64,000 bases of DNA from CAWBJP01 sp963789165 (GTDB taxonomy: Bacteria > Actinomycetota > Acidimicrobiia > IMCC26256 > BP-133), in NCBI GenBank assembly GCA_963789165.1, contig CAWBJP010000007.1, forward strand, positions 496,001 to 560,000, given 5' to 3'. Below are positions 53,278 to 62,298 of the stretch, in pieces. The first letter of the stretch is position 1. The number at the start of each line of letters is the position of its first letter. The position numbers and the translations under genes were made by a program. The notes under the pieces were generated by a model. The model was not told the DNA's origin. It worked only from the letters and a program-made list of their open reading frames with translations, and ran no database searches.

Positions 53278-54609
53278 GTGGCCACGACCGAGACGCAACC
53301 GTTCTATCTGCAGGGTGCGTTCGCTCCGGTGGGTGACGAGGTGACGGCCTTCGACCTGCCCGTGACCGGGGCGATCCCGCCGGAGTTGGCCGGCCGCTTC
53401 CTGCGCAACGGTCCGAACCCGCGGGCCGGTGACCCCGGCCACTGGTTCTTCGGCGACGGGATGGTCCACGGCATCGAGCTGCGGGACGGGCGCGCCTCCT
53501 GGTATCGCAACCGCTACGTGCGGACGCCGTCGTTCGACGAGGGGCGGACCCTGGTCGGCGAGGACGGCATGCTCGACCCGAGCGTGTGCGTAGCCAACAC
53601 CAACGTGATCGGCCACGCCGGGCGCATCTTCGCCCTGGTGGAGAACTCGTTACCCACCGAGATGGACGCCGAGCTCGACACGCTCGGGCCCTACGACTTC
53701 GCCGGCCGGCTCGACACGGCAATGACCGCCCACCCCAAGGAGTGTCCTCTCACCGGGGAGCTGCACTTCTTCGGCGCCGGATTCTTCCCGCCCTTCCTCA
53801 CCTACCACGTGGCCGACGCCTCGGGGAAGCTCGTGCGGAGCGAGGTCATCGACGTCCCGGCCGGGACGATGGCCCACGACTTCGCCATCACCGAGCACTG
53901 GGCCGTCTTCATGGACCTGCCCGTCGTGTTCGACTGGAGGATGCTCAAGGACGGCACCATGCCCTACCGGTGGAGCGACGAGCACGAGGCCCGCATCGGG
54001 CTCCTGTCCCGCACCGAGCCGGGCGCCGCCGTCCGCTGGTTCCCGGTCGAGCCCTGTTTCGTCTTCCACGTCCTCAACGCCGCCGAGCGGTCGGAGACGC
54101 GCATCGAGATCGACGTGGTCCGCTACCCCGAGCTGTGGCGGGAGTCCCCGCTGGTCATCGGCCCGGCCACCCTGCACCGCTGGTCGGTGGACCTGGCTGC
54201 GGGGTCCCTCACCGAAGCGCCGCTCGACGACCGGCCGGTCGAGTTCCCCCGGGTCGACGACCGCCGGACCGGCCTCCCGCACCGCTACGGCTACGCCGTC
54301 GGGACCGTGGCCCGGCCCGACGGAATCGACGTCGACCCGTTGCTGGCCAAGTACGACCTGGCCACCGGCGTGACCGAGGTGCACGACTTCGGCCCCGGCC
54401 AGAGCCCCGGCGAGGGCGTCTTCGTTCCCGCCGCCGACGAAGCCGCAGAAGGGGAGGGCTACGTCGTCACCTACGTCTACGACGCCGCCCGCAACGGCAG
54501 CGACCTCGTCATCCTCGACGCCACCGACTTCACCGGCCCGCCGGTCGCCACCGTCGCCCTGCCCCAGCGGGTGCCGCTCGGCTTCCACGGCAACTGGCTC
54601 CCCGACTGA
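53278..54609 (+). CDS. Carotenoid cleavage oxygenase family enzyme
   Basis: 443 residues from GTG 53278, chosen because the promoter at 53197-53226 places RNA start near 53233 and GGGGG precedes this GTG; ATG 53233 would add 15 residues and has no ribosome site. The four iron-binding histidines are in TAHPK, AHDFAIT, VFHVLNA and GFHGNW; RFLRNGPNPRAG and HWFFGDGMVHG are family marks. It splits C=C bonds of carotenoids, apocarotenoids or stilbenes with O2. The carotene or stilbene choice cannot be read from sequence. Confidence 0.92.
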   Translation: MATTETQPFYLQGAFAPVGDEVTAFDLPVTGAIPPELAGRFLRNGPNPRAGDPGHWFFGDGMVHGIELRDGRASWYRNRYVRTPSFDEGRTLVGEDGMLDPSVCVANTNVIGHAGRIFALVENSLPTEMDAELDTLGPYDFAGRLDTAMTAHPKECPLTGELHFFGAGFFPPFLTYHVADASGKLVRSEVIDVPAGTMAHDFAITEHWAVFMDLPVVFDWRMLKDGTMPYRWSDEHEARIGLLSRTEPGAAVRWFPVEPCFVFHVLNAAERSETRIEIDVVRYPELWRESPLVIGPATLHRWSVDLAAGSLTEAPLDDRPVEFPRVDDRRTGLPHRYGYAVGTVARPDGIDVDPLLAKYDLATGVTEVHDFGPGQSPGEGVFVPAADEAAEGEGYVVTYVYDAARNGSDLVILDATDFTGPPVATVALPQRVPLGFHGNWLPD

Positions 54610-54622
54610 AGGGACATCCCTG

Positions 54623-55057
54623 GTGGACGGACGCGACGACATCGAGCCCATGAAGGCCCAGGAGATGAACGACCTCGCGGCCGGTCGCACGGCCGGCGTG
54701 GTCCTCGAGGCACTCTCGGCGCCCGACACCGAAGCCCTCCTCGACCGGGTCTTCACGGCCATGGAACAGGGGTTCCAGCCCGACCGGGCCAAGGATGTGG
54801 CGGCCGTCGTGCAGTGGAACGTGAAGGCTCCGGAGACCCAGTACAGCTACCACATGATCTTCGACCACGGGACGTGCCGGGCCCTGCGGGGGCCGGCCGA
54901 GAACCCCCGCACCACGCTCAGCCTGACGCTGGTTGACTTCCTCCGCTTCATCGGCGGGGACCTGTCGTCCGTGAAGGCCCTCATGACCGGGAAGCTCAAG
55001 GCCAAGGGCGACATCATGTTCGGCAAGCACCACGAAGGCTTCTTCGAGCGGAGCTGA
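54623..55057 (+). CDS. SCP2 sterol-binding domain protein
   Basis: 144 residues from GTG 54623 (ATG 54650 possible). The C-terminal part (VQWNVKAPETQYSYHMIF, SLTLVDFLRFIGGDLSSVKALMTGKLKAKGD) is the SCP2 fold, which binds lipids or sterols in a hydrophobic tunnel. It lies 13 bases after the carotenoid oxygenase gene and 14 bases before the oxidoreductase gene; it could carry their hydrophobic substrate. Confidence 0.88.
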   Translation: MDGRDDIEPMKAQEMNDLAAGRTAGVVLEALSAPDTEALLDRVFTAMEQGFQPDRAKDVAAVVQWNVKAPETQYSYHMIFDHGTCRALRGPAENPRTTLSLTLVDFLRFIGGDLSSVKALMTGKLKAKGDIMFGKHHEGFFERS

Positions 55058-55071
55058 GGAGACCACCAGCC

Positions 55072-57378
55072 ATGGCCACCACCGACGACTGGCAGTCCAC
55101 GGCCTGCATCCTCTGCTACATCAACTGCGGCATCGACGTCCGGGTCGGCGGGGACAGCGGGCGGGAGTTCGTCCGCATCCGGGGCGACAAGGCCCACCCG
55201 GCGTCGTCGGGTTACACGTGCCAGAAGGCACTGCGCCTCGACCACTACCAGAACGGCCGCCACCGGCTCACCAGCCCGATGCGGCGCCGGCCCGACGGCA
55301 CCTTTGAGGAGATCGACTGGGACACGGCCATCGCCGAGATCGCCCAGCGGCTCGGGGCGGTGATCGCCGAGCACGGTGGCGAGTCCCTCTTCTATTACGG
55401 CGGCGGGGGGCAGGGGAACCATCTCGGCGGCGCCCACGGCTATACCTTCATGGCCGCCCTCGGTTCGAAGTTCCACTCCAACGCCCTGGCCCAGGAGAAG
55501 ACGGGGGAGTTCTTCGTCGACCACCAGCTCTACGGCGGGCATTCCAACGGCGACTTCGAGCACGCCGAGGTGGCCATGTTCCTGGGGAAGAACGCCTGGC
55601 AGTCCCACGGCGTCCAGCGGGCCCGCACCGTCCTCAAGGCCATGGCCAACGACCCCGACCGGACGATCATCGTCGTCGACCCGGTCCGCAACGAGACGGC
55701 CGCCCTGGCCGACCATCACCTGGCTGTCCGTCCCGGCGGCGACGCCTTCCTCTACGCCGCCATGCTCGGGATCCTCGTCCAGGAGGAGCTCGTCGACCAC
55801 AAGTTCGTGGCTGCCCACACGGTGGGCGCCGACGAGCTGTTCCCCCTGCTGGCGGCGGTGGACGTCCCCCGCTACTGCCGGCGGGCCGGAGTGCCCGAGG
55901 ACCAGGTGCGGGCCGTCACCCACCGCCTGGCCACGGCCTCCAGCGTGTCGACCCTGGAAGAGCTGGGCATCGAGCAGATCCCGCACTCGACGCTCAACTC
56001 CTACCTGCACAAGCTCCTGTGGATCCTGATCGGCAGCTTCGCCAAGCCCGGCGGCATGGCCGTCCACTCCTCGTTCCTGGACCTCACCCGGATCTTCAAA
56101 GGCCCGGACACGCCGGACTTCACGCCGGTGACGGGGGCCCGGGTCCTCACCGGCCTGGTCCCGTGCAACGTCATCCCCGACGAGATCCTCACCGACCACC
56201 CGAAGCGGTTCCGGGCCATGGTGATCGAGACCAACAACCCCGTCCACAGCCTGGCCGACAGCCGGCGGATGCGGGAAGCGATGGCCGCCCTCGATCTCGT
56301 GGTCGTGATCGACCTGGCCATGACGGAGACGGCGCAGTGCGCCGACTACGTCCTGCCCGCCGCCTCCCAGTACGAGAAGTGGGAGTGCACGTTCTTCAAC
56401 TTCGAGTTCCCCCACAACTACTTCCACCTGCGGGCCCCGCTCCTCGACCCGCTGCCGGGCACCCTGCCCGAGCCGGAGATCCACGCCCGACTGGCCCGGG
56501 CCATGGGTCTGCTCAAGGAAGAGGACCTCGCCCCGCTCCGCCAGGCGCTGGAGGAGGGCGGCCGCCTCGGCCTGGCCGGCGAGTACTTCGAGACCTACGG
56601 GATCGGGGTCAGCGTCGACGAGTTGAAGATGGGCCCGCTGGCCCTCTACGAGACGCTGGGCCCGACGCTGCCCGGCGGAGCGAAGGCCGCCGCGGTGCTG
56701 TGGGCCGCCTGCCACTACGTGGCCATCACCAACACCGAGGCCGTGCAGCGGGCCGGCATCGCCGACGCCGATGGGAACAACGAGGTGCCCTTCCTCGGCG
56801 AGGCGCTGTTCGACGCCATCCTCGCCTCCCCGTCGGGCGTGACGTTCACGGTCGACGACTACGAGGACGCCTTCCGCTATGTCGACCGGCCCGATCAGAA
56901 GTTCCACCTGGCCATCCCCGAGCTGCTGCCCGAACTCGCCGGGCTGGCCGACGAGCCTGAACCGGCGGCGGATCCAGAGTTCCCCTTCGTTCTCACCGCC
57001 GGCTCGCGCCGGGCCTACTCCGCCAACACGATCATGCGGAACCCGGACTGGCGCAAGATCGACCGCGACGGCGCCCTGTACGTGAGCCCGGCCGACGCTG
57101 CCGCCCTCGGCCTCACCGACGGTTCCCGGGTGGCGGTCATCACCAAGCGGGGCCGCGCCGAGGTCGCGGTCCTGGTCACCGACACCATGCAGCCCGGACA
57201 CGTGATCCTCCCCAACGGCTACGGGCTCAGCTACCCCGACGAGGCCGGCCGCCCGGTGGTGGTGGGCGTCGCCCCCAACGAGCTCACCGCCTCCGAGGAC
57301 CGGGACTGGTTCGCGGGGACGCCGTGGCACAAGCATGTCCGGGCCCGGGTCGAACCGATCCCCGCCGTCCCTGCCTAG
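55072..57378 (+). CDS. Molybdopterin oxidoreductase (DMSO reductase family), no Cys/Sec at the Mo-ligand region
   Basis: 768 residues. A 4Fe-4S site with Cys12, Cys15, Cys19 and Cys50; pterin-binding stretches FLGKNAWQSHG, VVDPVRNETA, ADYVLPAASQYEKWE; and a C-terminal dinucleotide domain (TAGSRRAYSANT, GHVILPNGYG). In formate dehydrogenases and nitrate reductases the Mo ligand is Cys or Sec in the segment after the first domain. Here that segment reads ALAQEKTGEFFVDHQLYG, with none. No in-frame UGA exists. No Tat signal, so it is cytoplasmic. Substrate unknown; the company of SCP2 and carotenoid oxygenase suggests a hydrophobic one. Confidence 0.88.
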   Translation: MATTDDWQSTACILCYINCGIDVRVGGDSGREFVRIRGDKAHPASSGYTCQKALRLDHYQNGRHRLTSPMRRRPDGTFEEIDWDTAIAEIAQRLGAVIAEHGGESLFYYGGGGQGNHLGGAHGYTFMAALGSKFHSNALAQEKTGEFFVDHQLYGGHSNGDFEHAEVAMFLGKNAWQSHGVQRARTVLKAMANDPDRTIIVVDPVRNETAALADHHLAVRPGGDAFLYAAMLGILVQEELVDHKFVAAHTVGADELFPLLAAVDVPRYCRRAGVPEDQVRAVTHRLATASSVSTLEELGIEQIPHSTLNSYLHKLLWILIGSFAKPGGMAVHSSFLDLTRIFKGPDTPDFTPVTGARVLTGLVPCNVIPDEILTDHPKRFRAMVIETNNPVHSLADSRRMREAMAALDLVVVIDLAMTETAQCADYVLPAASQYEKWECTFFNFEFPHNYFHLRAPLLDPLPGTLPEPEIHARLARAMGLLKEEDLAPLRQALEEGGRLGLAGEYFETYGIGVSVDELKMGPLALYETLGPTLPGGAKAAAVLWAACHYVAITNTEAVQRAGIADADGNNEVPFLGEALFDAILASPSGVTFTVDDYEDAFRYVDRPDQKFHLAIPELLPELAGLADEPEPAADPEFPFVLTAGSRRAYSANTIMRNPDWRKIDRDGALYVSPADAAALGLTDGSRVAVITKRGRAEVAVLVTDTMQPGHVILPNGYGLSYPDEAGRPVVVGVAPNELTASEDRDWFAGTPWHKHVRARVEPIPAVPA

Positions 57379-57406
57379 CATCGACCCTGTAGCGGTGGGA
57401 GACGAC

Positions 57407-58180
57407 ATGGTGCGAGACCCCGACGAGCTGCTCACCATCGACGAGCTCGCCCACCGGGCGGGCACCACCACCCGCAACGTCCGGGTCTACCAGGAGCGGG
57501 GCCTGCTGCCGCCGCCCCAGCGCCGGGGCCGGCTGGGCCTCTACGGCCCGGCGCACCTGATCCGCCTGCAGCTCGTGCTCCGGATGCTGGACCGCGGCTA
57601 CCCGCTGGCCGCCATCCGCGAGCTGGTCGAGGCCTGGGAGGCCCAGCGCGACCTCGGGGACGTCCTCGGTCTGGAGGAGGCCATCGCCGCGCCGTACGTG
57701 AGCGGGGAACCGCTCCGCTTCGCCCGCGACGCCTTCGCCGCCCTCATCGGCGACGAGATGTCGGTGCAGCGGGCCATCGACGCCGGCCTGGTCCGCCCGG
57801 AGAAGAACGAGCTCGGCGGCGATGACCTCGTCGCCACCAACCCCAGCTTCCTGGCCGTCGGGATGGAGATCGTGGCCGACGGCATCCCGTCCCAGGCCAT
57901 GATCGACGCCGCCGTCGAGATCCGGGCGGCGGCGGAGCACATCGCCAAGGTCTGCGTGGGGGTGGTGGACGAGCACATCTGGCAGCGCTTCGTCGCCGCC
58001 GGCATGCCCGCCGACCAACGGGAGGAGATCGCCGCGGTCATCGGCCGGATGCGTTCCCGGGCCGAGGCCGTCGCCGTCGCCGCTCTGGCCCAGGCCATGC
58101 AGGACAAGGTGGACGAGACCTTCACCGGCACGCTCGAAGGGCTGGCCTCCCGCTCCCGGCGTCGCAAGACCGCCCCGTAG
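57407..58180 (+). CDS. MerR-family transcription regulator
   Basis: 257 residues. N-terminal HTH (LLTIDELAHRAGTTTRNVRVYQ, ERGLLPPPQRRGRLGLYG) and a large effector domain (about 95-250) without metal-binding cysteines, so a small organic ligand is more likely than a metal. ATG 57407 follows GGGAGA. It is 28 bases after the oxidoreductase gene and probably controls the run from 53278. Confidence 0.88.
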   Translation: MVRDPDELLTIDELAHRAGTTTRNVRVYQERGLLPPPQRRGRLGLYGPAHLIRLQLVLRMLDRGYPLAAIRELVEAWEAQRDLGDVLGLEEAIAAPYVSGEPLRFARDAFAALIGDEMSVQRAIDAGLVRPEKNELGGDDLVATNPSFLAVGMEIVADGIPSQAMIDAAVEIRAAAEHIAKVCVGVVDEHIWQRFVAAGMPADQREEIAAVIGRMRSRAEAVAVAALAQAMQDKVDETFTGTLEGLASRSRRRKTAP

Positions 58181-58229
58181 CGCTTGGTCCGAAATCTCCG
58201 CGTTGGTCGAGACCTGAAGCGTTGTGGGG

Positions 58230-58625
58230 TCAGGACCAGAACTCGTCGATCTCGTAGAGGTCGCTGTACACCTCCCAGACCTCTGTGATCTGGCCCTCGC
58301 GGACGTGGAAGATCACGGTCTCATTGTGGTCGTAGGTCTTGCCGGCGCGGCTCGCGGCGCTGTGGTGGAGACCCACGACGTGGTCGTCGTTCGCCACAAT
58401 GTCGTGCACTTGGTCGATCTGGTAGGTGCCGCCGCTCAGCTCGTCGATGGTGCTCAGGTAGCCGACCACCGCCTCGCGGCCCTTGTAGGTGCCGGCGACC
58501 GGACACCGGCCAGGGACGTGCCAGGACACGTCGTCGGCGAGCAGCTCCAGGAAGCCGTCCATGTCCCCGTTGGCGAACAACTCGTAGCCTCGCCTGACCA
58601 ACGTCGCGTTCGGATGCTCAGCCAT
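58230..58625 (-). CDS. SnoaL/NTF2-like protein
   Basis: 131 residues with VRRGYELFANGDMDGFLELL and a long middle strand pair (DVSWHVPGRCP), ending YEIDEFWS. A ketosteroid-isomerase-like fold. It is not closely similar to the two paralogues at 39778 and 51589. ATG 58625 follows GGAGGAGAG. It converges on the MerR gene; the next 286 bases to the right hold no supported gene. Confidence 0.8.
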   Translation of the reverse strand: MAEHPNATLVRRGYELFANGDMDGFLELLADDVSWHVPGRCPVAGTYKGREAVVGYLSTIDELSGGTYQIDQVHDIVANDDHVVGLHHSAASRAGKTYDHNETVIFHVREGQITEVWEVYSDLYEIDEFWS

Positions 58626-58911
58626 GTCTCTCCTCCTTTTCCCTTGAGGACCCTACTGCGGGCTCCTGGACGCTCAGTTTGACCTGCGTGACACAACGAA
58701 GGTCAAGGTCGGGACGTGCCCTGGGCCCCGAATCTTCGGCCGCGACGTCACTACTGCGAACATCGTCGAAATCCGTACTGCTACGGAGGACAGGAAGGGT
58801 CGCTCGTCCTACCGTCCCCGGCGTACTGACCTTGCCTCGGAGGCCGGTACCCAGCCAGTAGGAGCCTCGGTACGTGTTCGGCGTACAGCGGCGACCAGAA
58901 AGGAGGCCGAA

Positions 58912-59388
58912 ATGGCCAGGGTCAGCCAGATCGACTGGACGATCAAGACCGGTCAGTTGTGGTGGAGCGGCACGGATGACATCGTCAGGATCGAGATTCT
59001 GAGGGACGGAGGTCTGATCAAACGCCTGAATCTCGAGCCGGGCGATACCCCGCGGCTGGACCGCCACGAGTACGCAACCTACTACTGGGTCTTTCGGCAT
59101 CCCGACGGTCTGGGAGTGAATGTCTCTGGGACGAACGTCCCCTACACGGAAGACTTTCCTGAAGGTATCTCCGGTCACCTGAAGGTCAGGTTGGCGGCGA
59201 AGGGCAACGACGCGTGGGAAGCCCTGGACATCGACAGCACCGTTCATACCGGCCGCCTGCGACACATCCCCGGGACCCTCGACGCCACCGAATGGGTCGA
59301 GGAACTCCACGACTTCAGCTTCCCGGGCCGTGACGTCCTCAGCACCGACCACTCAGAAGGCTTCACCACACTGACGCTCAACTATTGA
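58912..59388 (+). CDS. Uncharacterised 158-residue protein
   Basis: Starts MARVSQIDWTIKTGQLWWSG and is rich in beta strands (DIVRIEILRDGGLIKRLNL, YYWVFRHPDGLGVNV), with no signal peptide or membrane segment. ATG 58912 follows AAAGGAGG, an excellent ribosome site. Its codons use more A/T than the neighbours (ATC AAG ACC GGT CAG TTG TGG), and the 286 bases upstream are also less GC-biased, so transfer is possible. I do not recognise the family; a C2- or PLAT-like beta sandwich is a guess. Confidence 0.7.
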   Translation: MARVSQIDWTIKTGQLWWSGTDDIVRIEILRDGGLIKRLNLEPGDTPRLDRHEYATYYWVFRHPDGLGVNVSGTNVPYTEDFPEGISGHLKVRLAAKGNDAWEALDIDSTVHTGRLRHIPGTLDATEWVEELHDFSFPGRDVLSTDHSEGFTTLTLNY

Positions 59389-59429
59389 CGGCACCAAGCT
59401 GGTTGGTCGCAAGACCGCCCCGTAGCGCG

Positions 59430-60725
59430 CTACTGACCCCCGTCCGACAGTGGTTTGAGCTCGTCGGCCACGAGGCGTACCACGAGATCGTCCAGGGCGA
59501 GGACGGCGTAGTCCGACACGTGGTGGTCGGTCAGGTCGCCGGGCAAGACGCCATCAGCCCCGTAGGTGAGGAAGGTGAAGCGGCCCATGGTCGCCTGGGC
59601 CATCTGGCGGAAGATGTACTCGCCCTGGTCGTCGAGGCCGGAGGAAGCGATGGGCATGATCTTGATGCCCTTCCGGGCGGCCGTGCGGACGTCGGCGGCG
59701 TAGTCGGGACCGTCCTGGTAGTCGAGGTGGGGCGGGGCGTCGGCGATCAGGAAGATCAGCTTCACGGTGTCGTCGCCCCGCCAGGCGGGGGCGGTGACGG
59801 CCTCGTGGAGTCCGGCGTTGAGGTCCTCGGGGGTGTCGCCCCCGCCTCCGGCCTGGACCGCGGCCAGCGCCGTCTGGAACACACCCACGTCCGGGGTGAA
59901 GTCGAAGGTCCGGGTGACGAAGAGATCGCCCCGATCCCGGTAGACGGTCATGGCGAGGCGGAGGTCGGCGTCGGCCGGGAGCTCGCTGATCCGCCCGGCC
60001 ACCGACCGCACGCTCTCCTTGAGCCGGTCGATCTCGTCGTCCATGGAGCCGGTGGTGTCGATGAGGAACAGCACGTCGAGCTTCGTCCGGTCCTCGGCCC
60101 GGGTGAGGGGGAACGTCACCCGGTGCTCGCGGGCGTCCGGGCCGAAGTCGGCCGTGGCCGTCCGCTCGCCGTAGCGGATGGTGGCCGACGCCACGTCCCC
60201 GAACAGCAAGGCCCGGCCGTCGGCCGCCGTGCGCACCTCCTGGTCGCCGGCGCGGACCGCCGCGCCCAGCAGCGGCTTGCCGTTCTCATCGACGACGGTC
60301 ACCACGTGGCGGACGGACACGTCGAAGTCAGCGACGGTGATCCCCAGACGCTTGAAGTCGTCCCGGTACTTGAGGTAATCGGCGAAGGCGGCGTTGTCGT
60401 CGGTGCTCCCGGCCCGCAGGCCCGGGCCCTGGCGCTCCGGCGGCACGACGGCGACATCGTCGCCGTAGGGCTCACCGGGAACCGGAGCGGCGGCGGGCTC
60501 GGCGGTTGAGGCACCCCCCGCCGACAGGGCCGCCGACTCGGCGCCGGACCGGTCCGACCGCGCCTCGTCCCAGTTGCGGTCGGCGTCCCCGCCGAGCCAG
60601 CGCCCGCCGGGGGCGGTGGTGGAGACGGTTGCCGCCGCCTTGCCGGACGGGTCGGATTCGGGGCCGCGGCACGAAGCGAGGAGCATGGCGGCGGCGATGA
60701 ACGTGAGAGCGGCCTTCTTCGTCAT
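59430..60725 (-). CDS. VWA-domain lipoprotein
   Basis: 431 residues. Lipobox LLASC with Cys19, so the mature protein is lipid-anchored outside the membrane. A low-complexity region (about 20-95) precedes a small beta domain (about 120-210) and a von Willebrand A domain (about 215-420) with the metal site DTTGSMDDE, and DTPEDL later. VWA domains bind proteins through Mg. Partner unknown; no MoxR ATPase is adjacent. Confidence 0.85.
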   Translation of the reverse strand: MTKKAALTFIAAAMLLASCRGPESDPSGKAAATVSTTAPGGRWLGGDADRNWDEARSDRSGAESAALSAGGASTAEPAAAPVPGEPYGDDVAVVPPERQGPGLRAGSTDDNAAFADYLKYRDDFKRLGITVADFDVSVRHVVTVVDENGKPLLGAAVRAGDQEVRTAADGRALLFGDVASATIRYGERTATADFGPDAREHRVTFPLTRAEDRTKLDVLFLIDTTGSMDDEIDRLKESVRSVAGRISELPADADLRLAMTVYRDRGDLFVTRTFDFTPDVGVFQTALAAVQAGGGGDTPEDLNAGLHEAVTAPAWRGDDTVKLIFLIADAPPHLDYQDGPDYAADVRTAARKGIKIMPIASSGLDDQGEYIFRQMAQATMGRFTFLTYGADGVLPGDLTDHHVSDYAVLALDDLVVRLVADELKPLSDGGQ

Positions 60726-60811
60726 GCCCTCTGAGACGACGCCGACCGCGCCGCGGTTCCGCAGGACCTCTACATCCGTGCTTTCGTCCCTCTTCGTAGG
60801 TGGGAGCGGGC

Positions 60812-61939
60812 TCAGCGTCCGGTCAGGCGGGTCAGCAAGGTGCGGCGGTTCCGGGCTCCCGTCTTGGCGAAGATGGACTTGAGATGGTCCTGGACGGTGT
60901 TCTCCGACACGAACAGCGCCTGGGCGACAGTCCGGGTGTCGGCACCCTGAGCCAGGTGGTCGAGGAGCTCAGTCTCACGGGGGCTGAGGGCGTGGCTCCG
61001 GGCGAACAGGCTGCGCCGTTCGGACGGCGATGCCGGCTCGATGGTGACGGCGATGTCGTGGTCGGGTGACGGCCCGTCGGGGGCACCCTGGGCCCCGGCT
61101 CGGGCCGCCCGGAGGGTCAGCCACACCCCGCCGTCGAGGTGCACCCGGGCCGAGGGCGGATGAGCATCGACGCCGGCCTCGACCGCCAACAGCTGGGCGG
61201 CGACGTTGTAGGCCCCCGCGGGGATGGGTCGCCGGTCGCCGTCGGGCGGGACGAGGGCCCGCAGGTACTCCTCCGTGTCCGGAGTCTGCGCCCGCACCTC
61301 GAGCCGGGGGGACAGGATGAGCACGGCTGGGCCGGCGCGGGCCGGCAGTGAAGCGGCGGCCTCGAAGGTGCGGGCCTGCGAGCGGCGCAGCGCGCCGGTG
61401 ATCGGGCCGGCGGCGGCGCCCAGGTAGGCGAGGTCGACCTCGCCGAAGGGGTGGGCGTCGCCGGATCGCCAGAGGTCGAGGAACCCCCAGCAGCCGTGGG
61501 TGTCACGGAACACCAGCGAGGCCACGTCGCAGACGCCGTAGGTCGACAGCACCTCGCGCCAGACGAGGCTGCGATCCAGGTGGCCTCCGCTCGACGCCTG
61601 CAGGGTGACCGCGGGCACCTCGAGGGCCGTCCAGCGGTTCAGGGCGGTGAGGTATTTGCACCGGATCAGGCGGGGCAGGTCAGCCAGCGAGGGCGCCTCG
61701 GCCAGCGGTGCGCTGCCGACCTCGGTCTCGGGGTCGGTCAGGAGCCAGGCGTACCAGTCGAAGCCGACCGAACGCCGCAGCTCCTCGACCAGCGCGATCC
61801 GGAGCGGTCGCTCTCCGACCGGTCCGTCACATAGACGCTCGATACGTTCGACCGCCCTCGCCGCCGGGCCACCGCCTGTGATCACGTCGGCACGGTACAA
61901 GAACCCCAGGTTTCTGGGATGGGCACCGACCACCACCAT
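60812..61939 (-). CDS. LuxR-family regulator with GAF-like N-terminus
   Basis: 375 residues from ATG 61939; GTG 61885 (VITGGGPAARAVERI) is a likely later start because only 16 bases separate 61939 from the divergent gene. The N-terminal two thirds look like a GAF-type sensor (VGFDWYAWLLTDPE, DVASLVFRDTHGCWGFLDLW). The HTH is C-terminal: LSPRETELLDHLAQGADTRT, then SENTVQDHLKSIFAKTG. No ATPase domain. It may respond to a small molecule and control the divergent genes. Confidence 0.85.
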   Translation of the reverse strand: MVVVGAHPRNLGFLYRADVITGGGPAARAVERIERLCDGPVGERPLRIALVEELRRSVGFDWYAWLLTDPETEVGSAPLAEAPSLADLPRLIRCKYLTALNRWTALEVPAVTLQASSGGHLDRSLVWREVLSTYGVCDVASLVFRDTHGCWGFLDLWRSGDAHPFGEVDLAYLGAAAGPITGALRRSQARTFEAAASLPARAGPAVLILSPRLEVRAQTPDTEEYLRALVPPDGDRRPIPAGAYNVAAQLLAVEAGVDAHPPSARVHLDGGVWLTLRAARAGAQGAPDGPSPDHDIAVTIEPASPSERRSLFARSHALSPRETELLDHLAQGADTRTVAQALFVSENTVQDHLKSIFAKTGARNRRTLLTRLTGR

Positions 61940-61955
61940 CCGTAGAGTCCCGAGC

Positions 61956-62264
61956 ATGCCTACTTTGCACATCGAACATGCCATCACCGACCTGACCACC
62001 TGGACGAGAGCGTTCACCGCCCTGACGGAGGTCCGGCGCCAGGCCGGCGTCCACACCGAGACCGTCCGCCACCCCGCCGGCGACGAGAAGTTCGTCGTCG
62101 TCGACCTGGAGTTCGCCACCTTCGAGCAGGCCCAGGGTTTCCTGGCCTTCCTGGAGACCAAGGTGTGGGCCGTGCCGGCGAACTCCCCCGCGCTGGTGGG
62201 CTCCCCCCAAGCCAGGATCCTCGTGCCGGTCGCCCTTGACCGGGGGACATCCGCCGCCGCGTAG
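61956..62264 (+). CDS. Small ABM-like dimeric alpha/beta-barrel protein
   Basis: 102 residues: MPTLHIEHAITDLTTWTRAF and VVVDLEFATFEQAQGFLAFL fit the ferredoxin-like dimeric alpha/beta barrel of antibiotic-biosynthesis monooxygenases and related heme or stress proteins. No catalytic residues are diagnostic. It is 34 bases upstream of the nitrilase gene and on the same strand. Confidence 0.65.
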   Translation: MPTLHIEHAITDLTTWTRAFTALTEVRRQAGVHTETVRHPAGDEKFVVVDLEFATFEQAQGFLAFLETKVWAVPANSPALVGSPQARILVPVALDRGTSAAA

Positions 62265-62298
62265 GCTTCTCGAGAGAACCGACGCAGGAGGTGGGATC

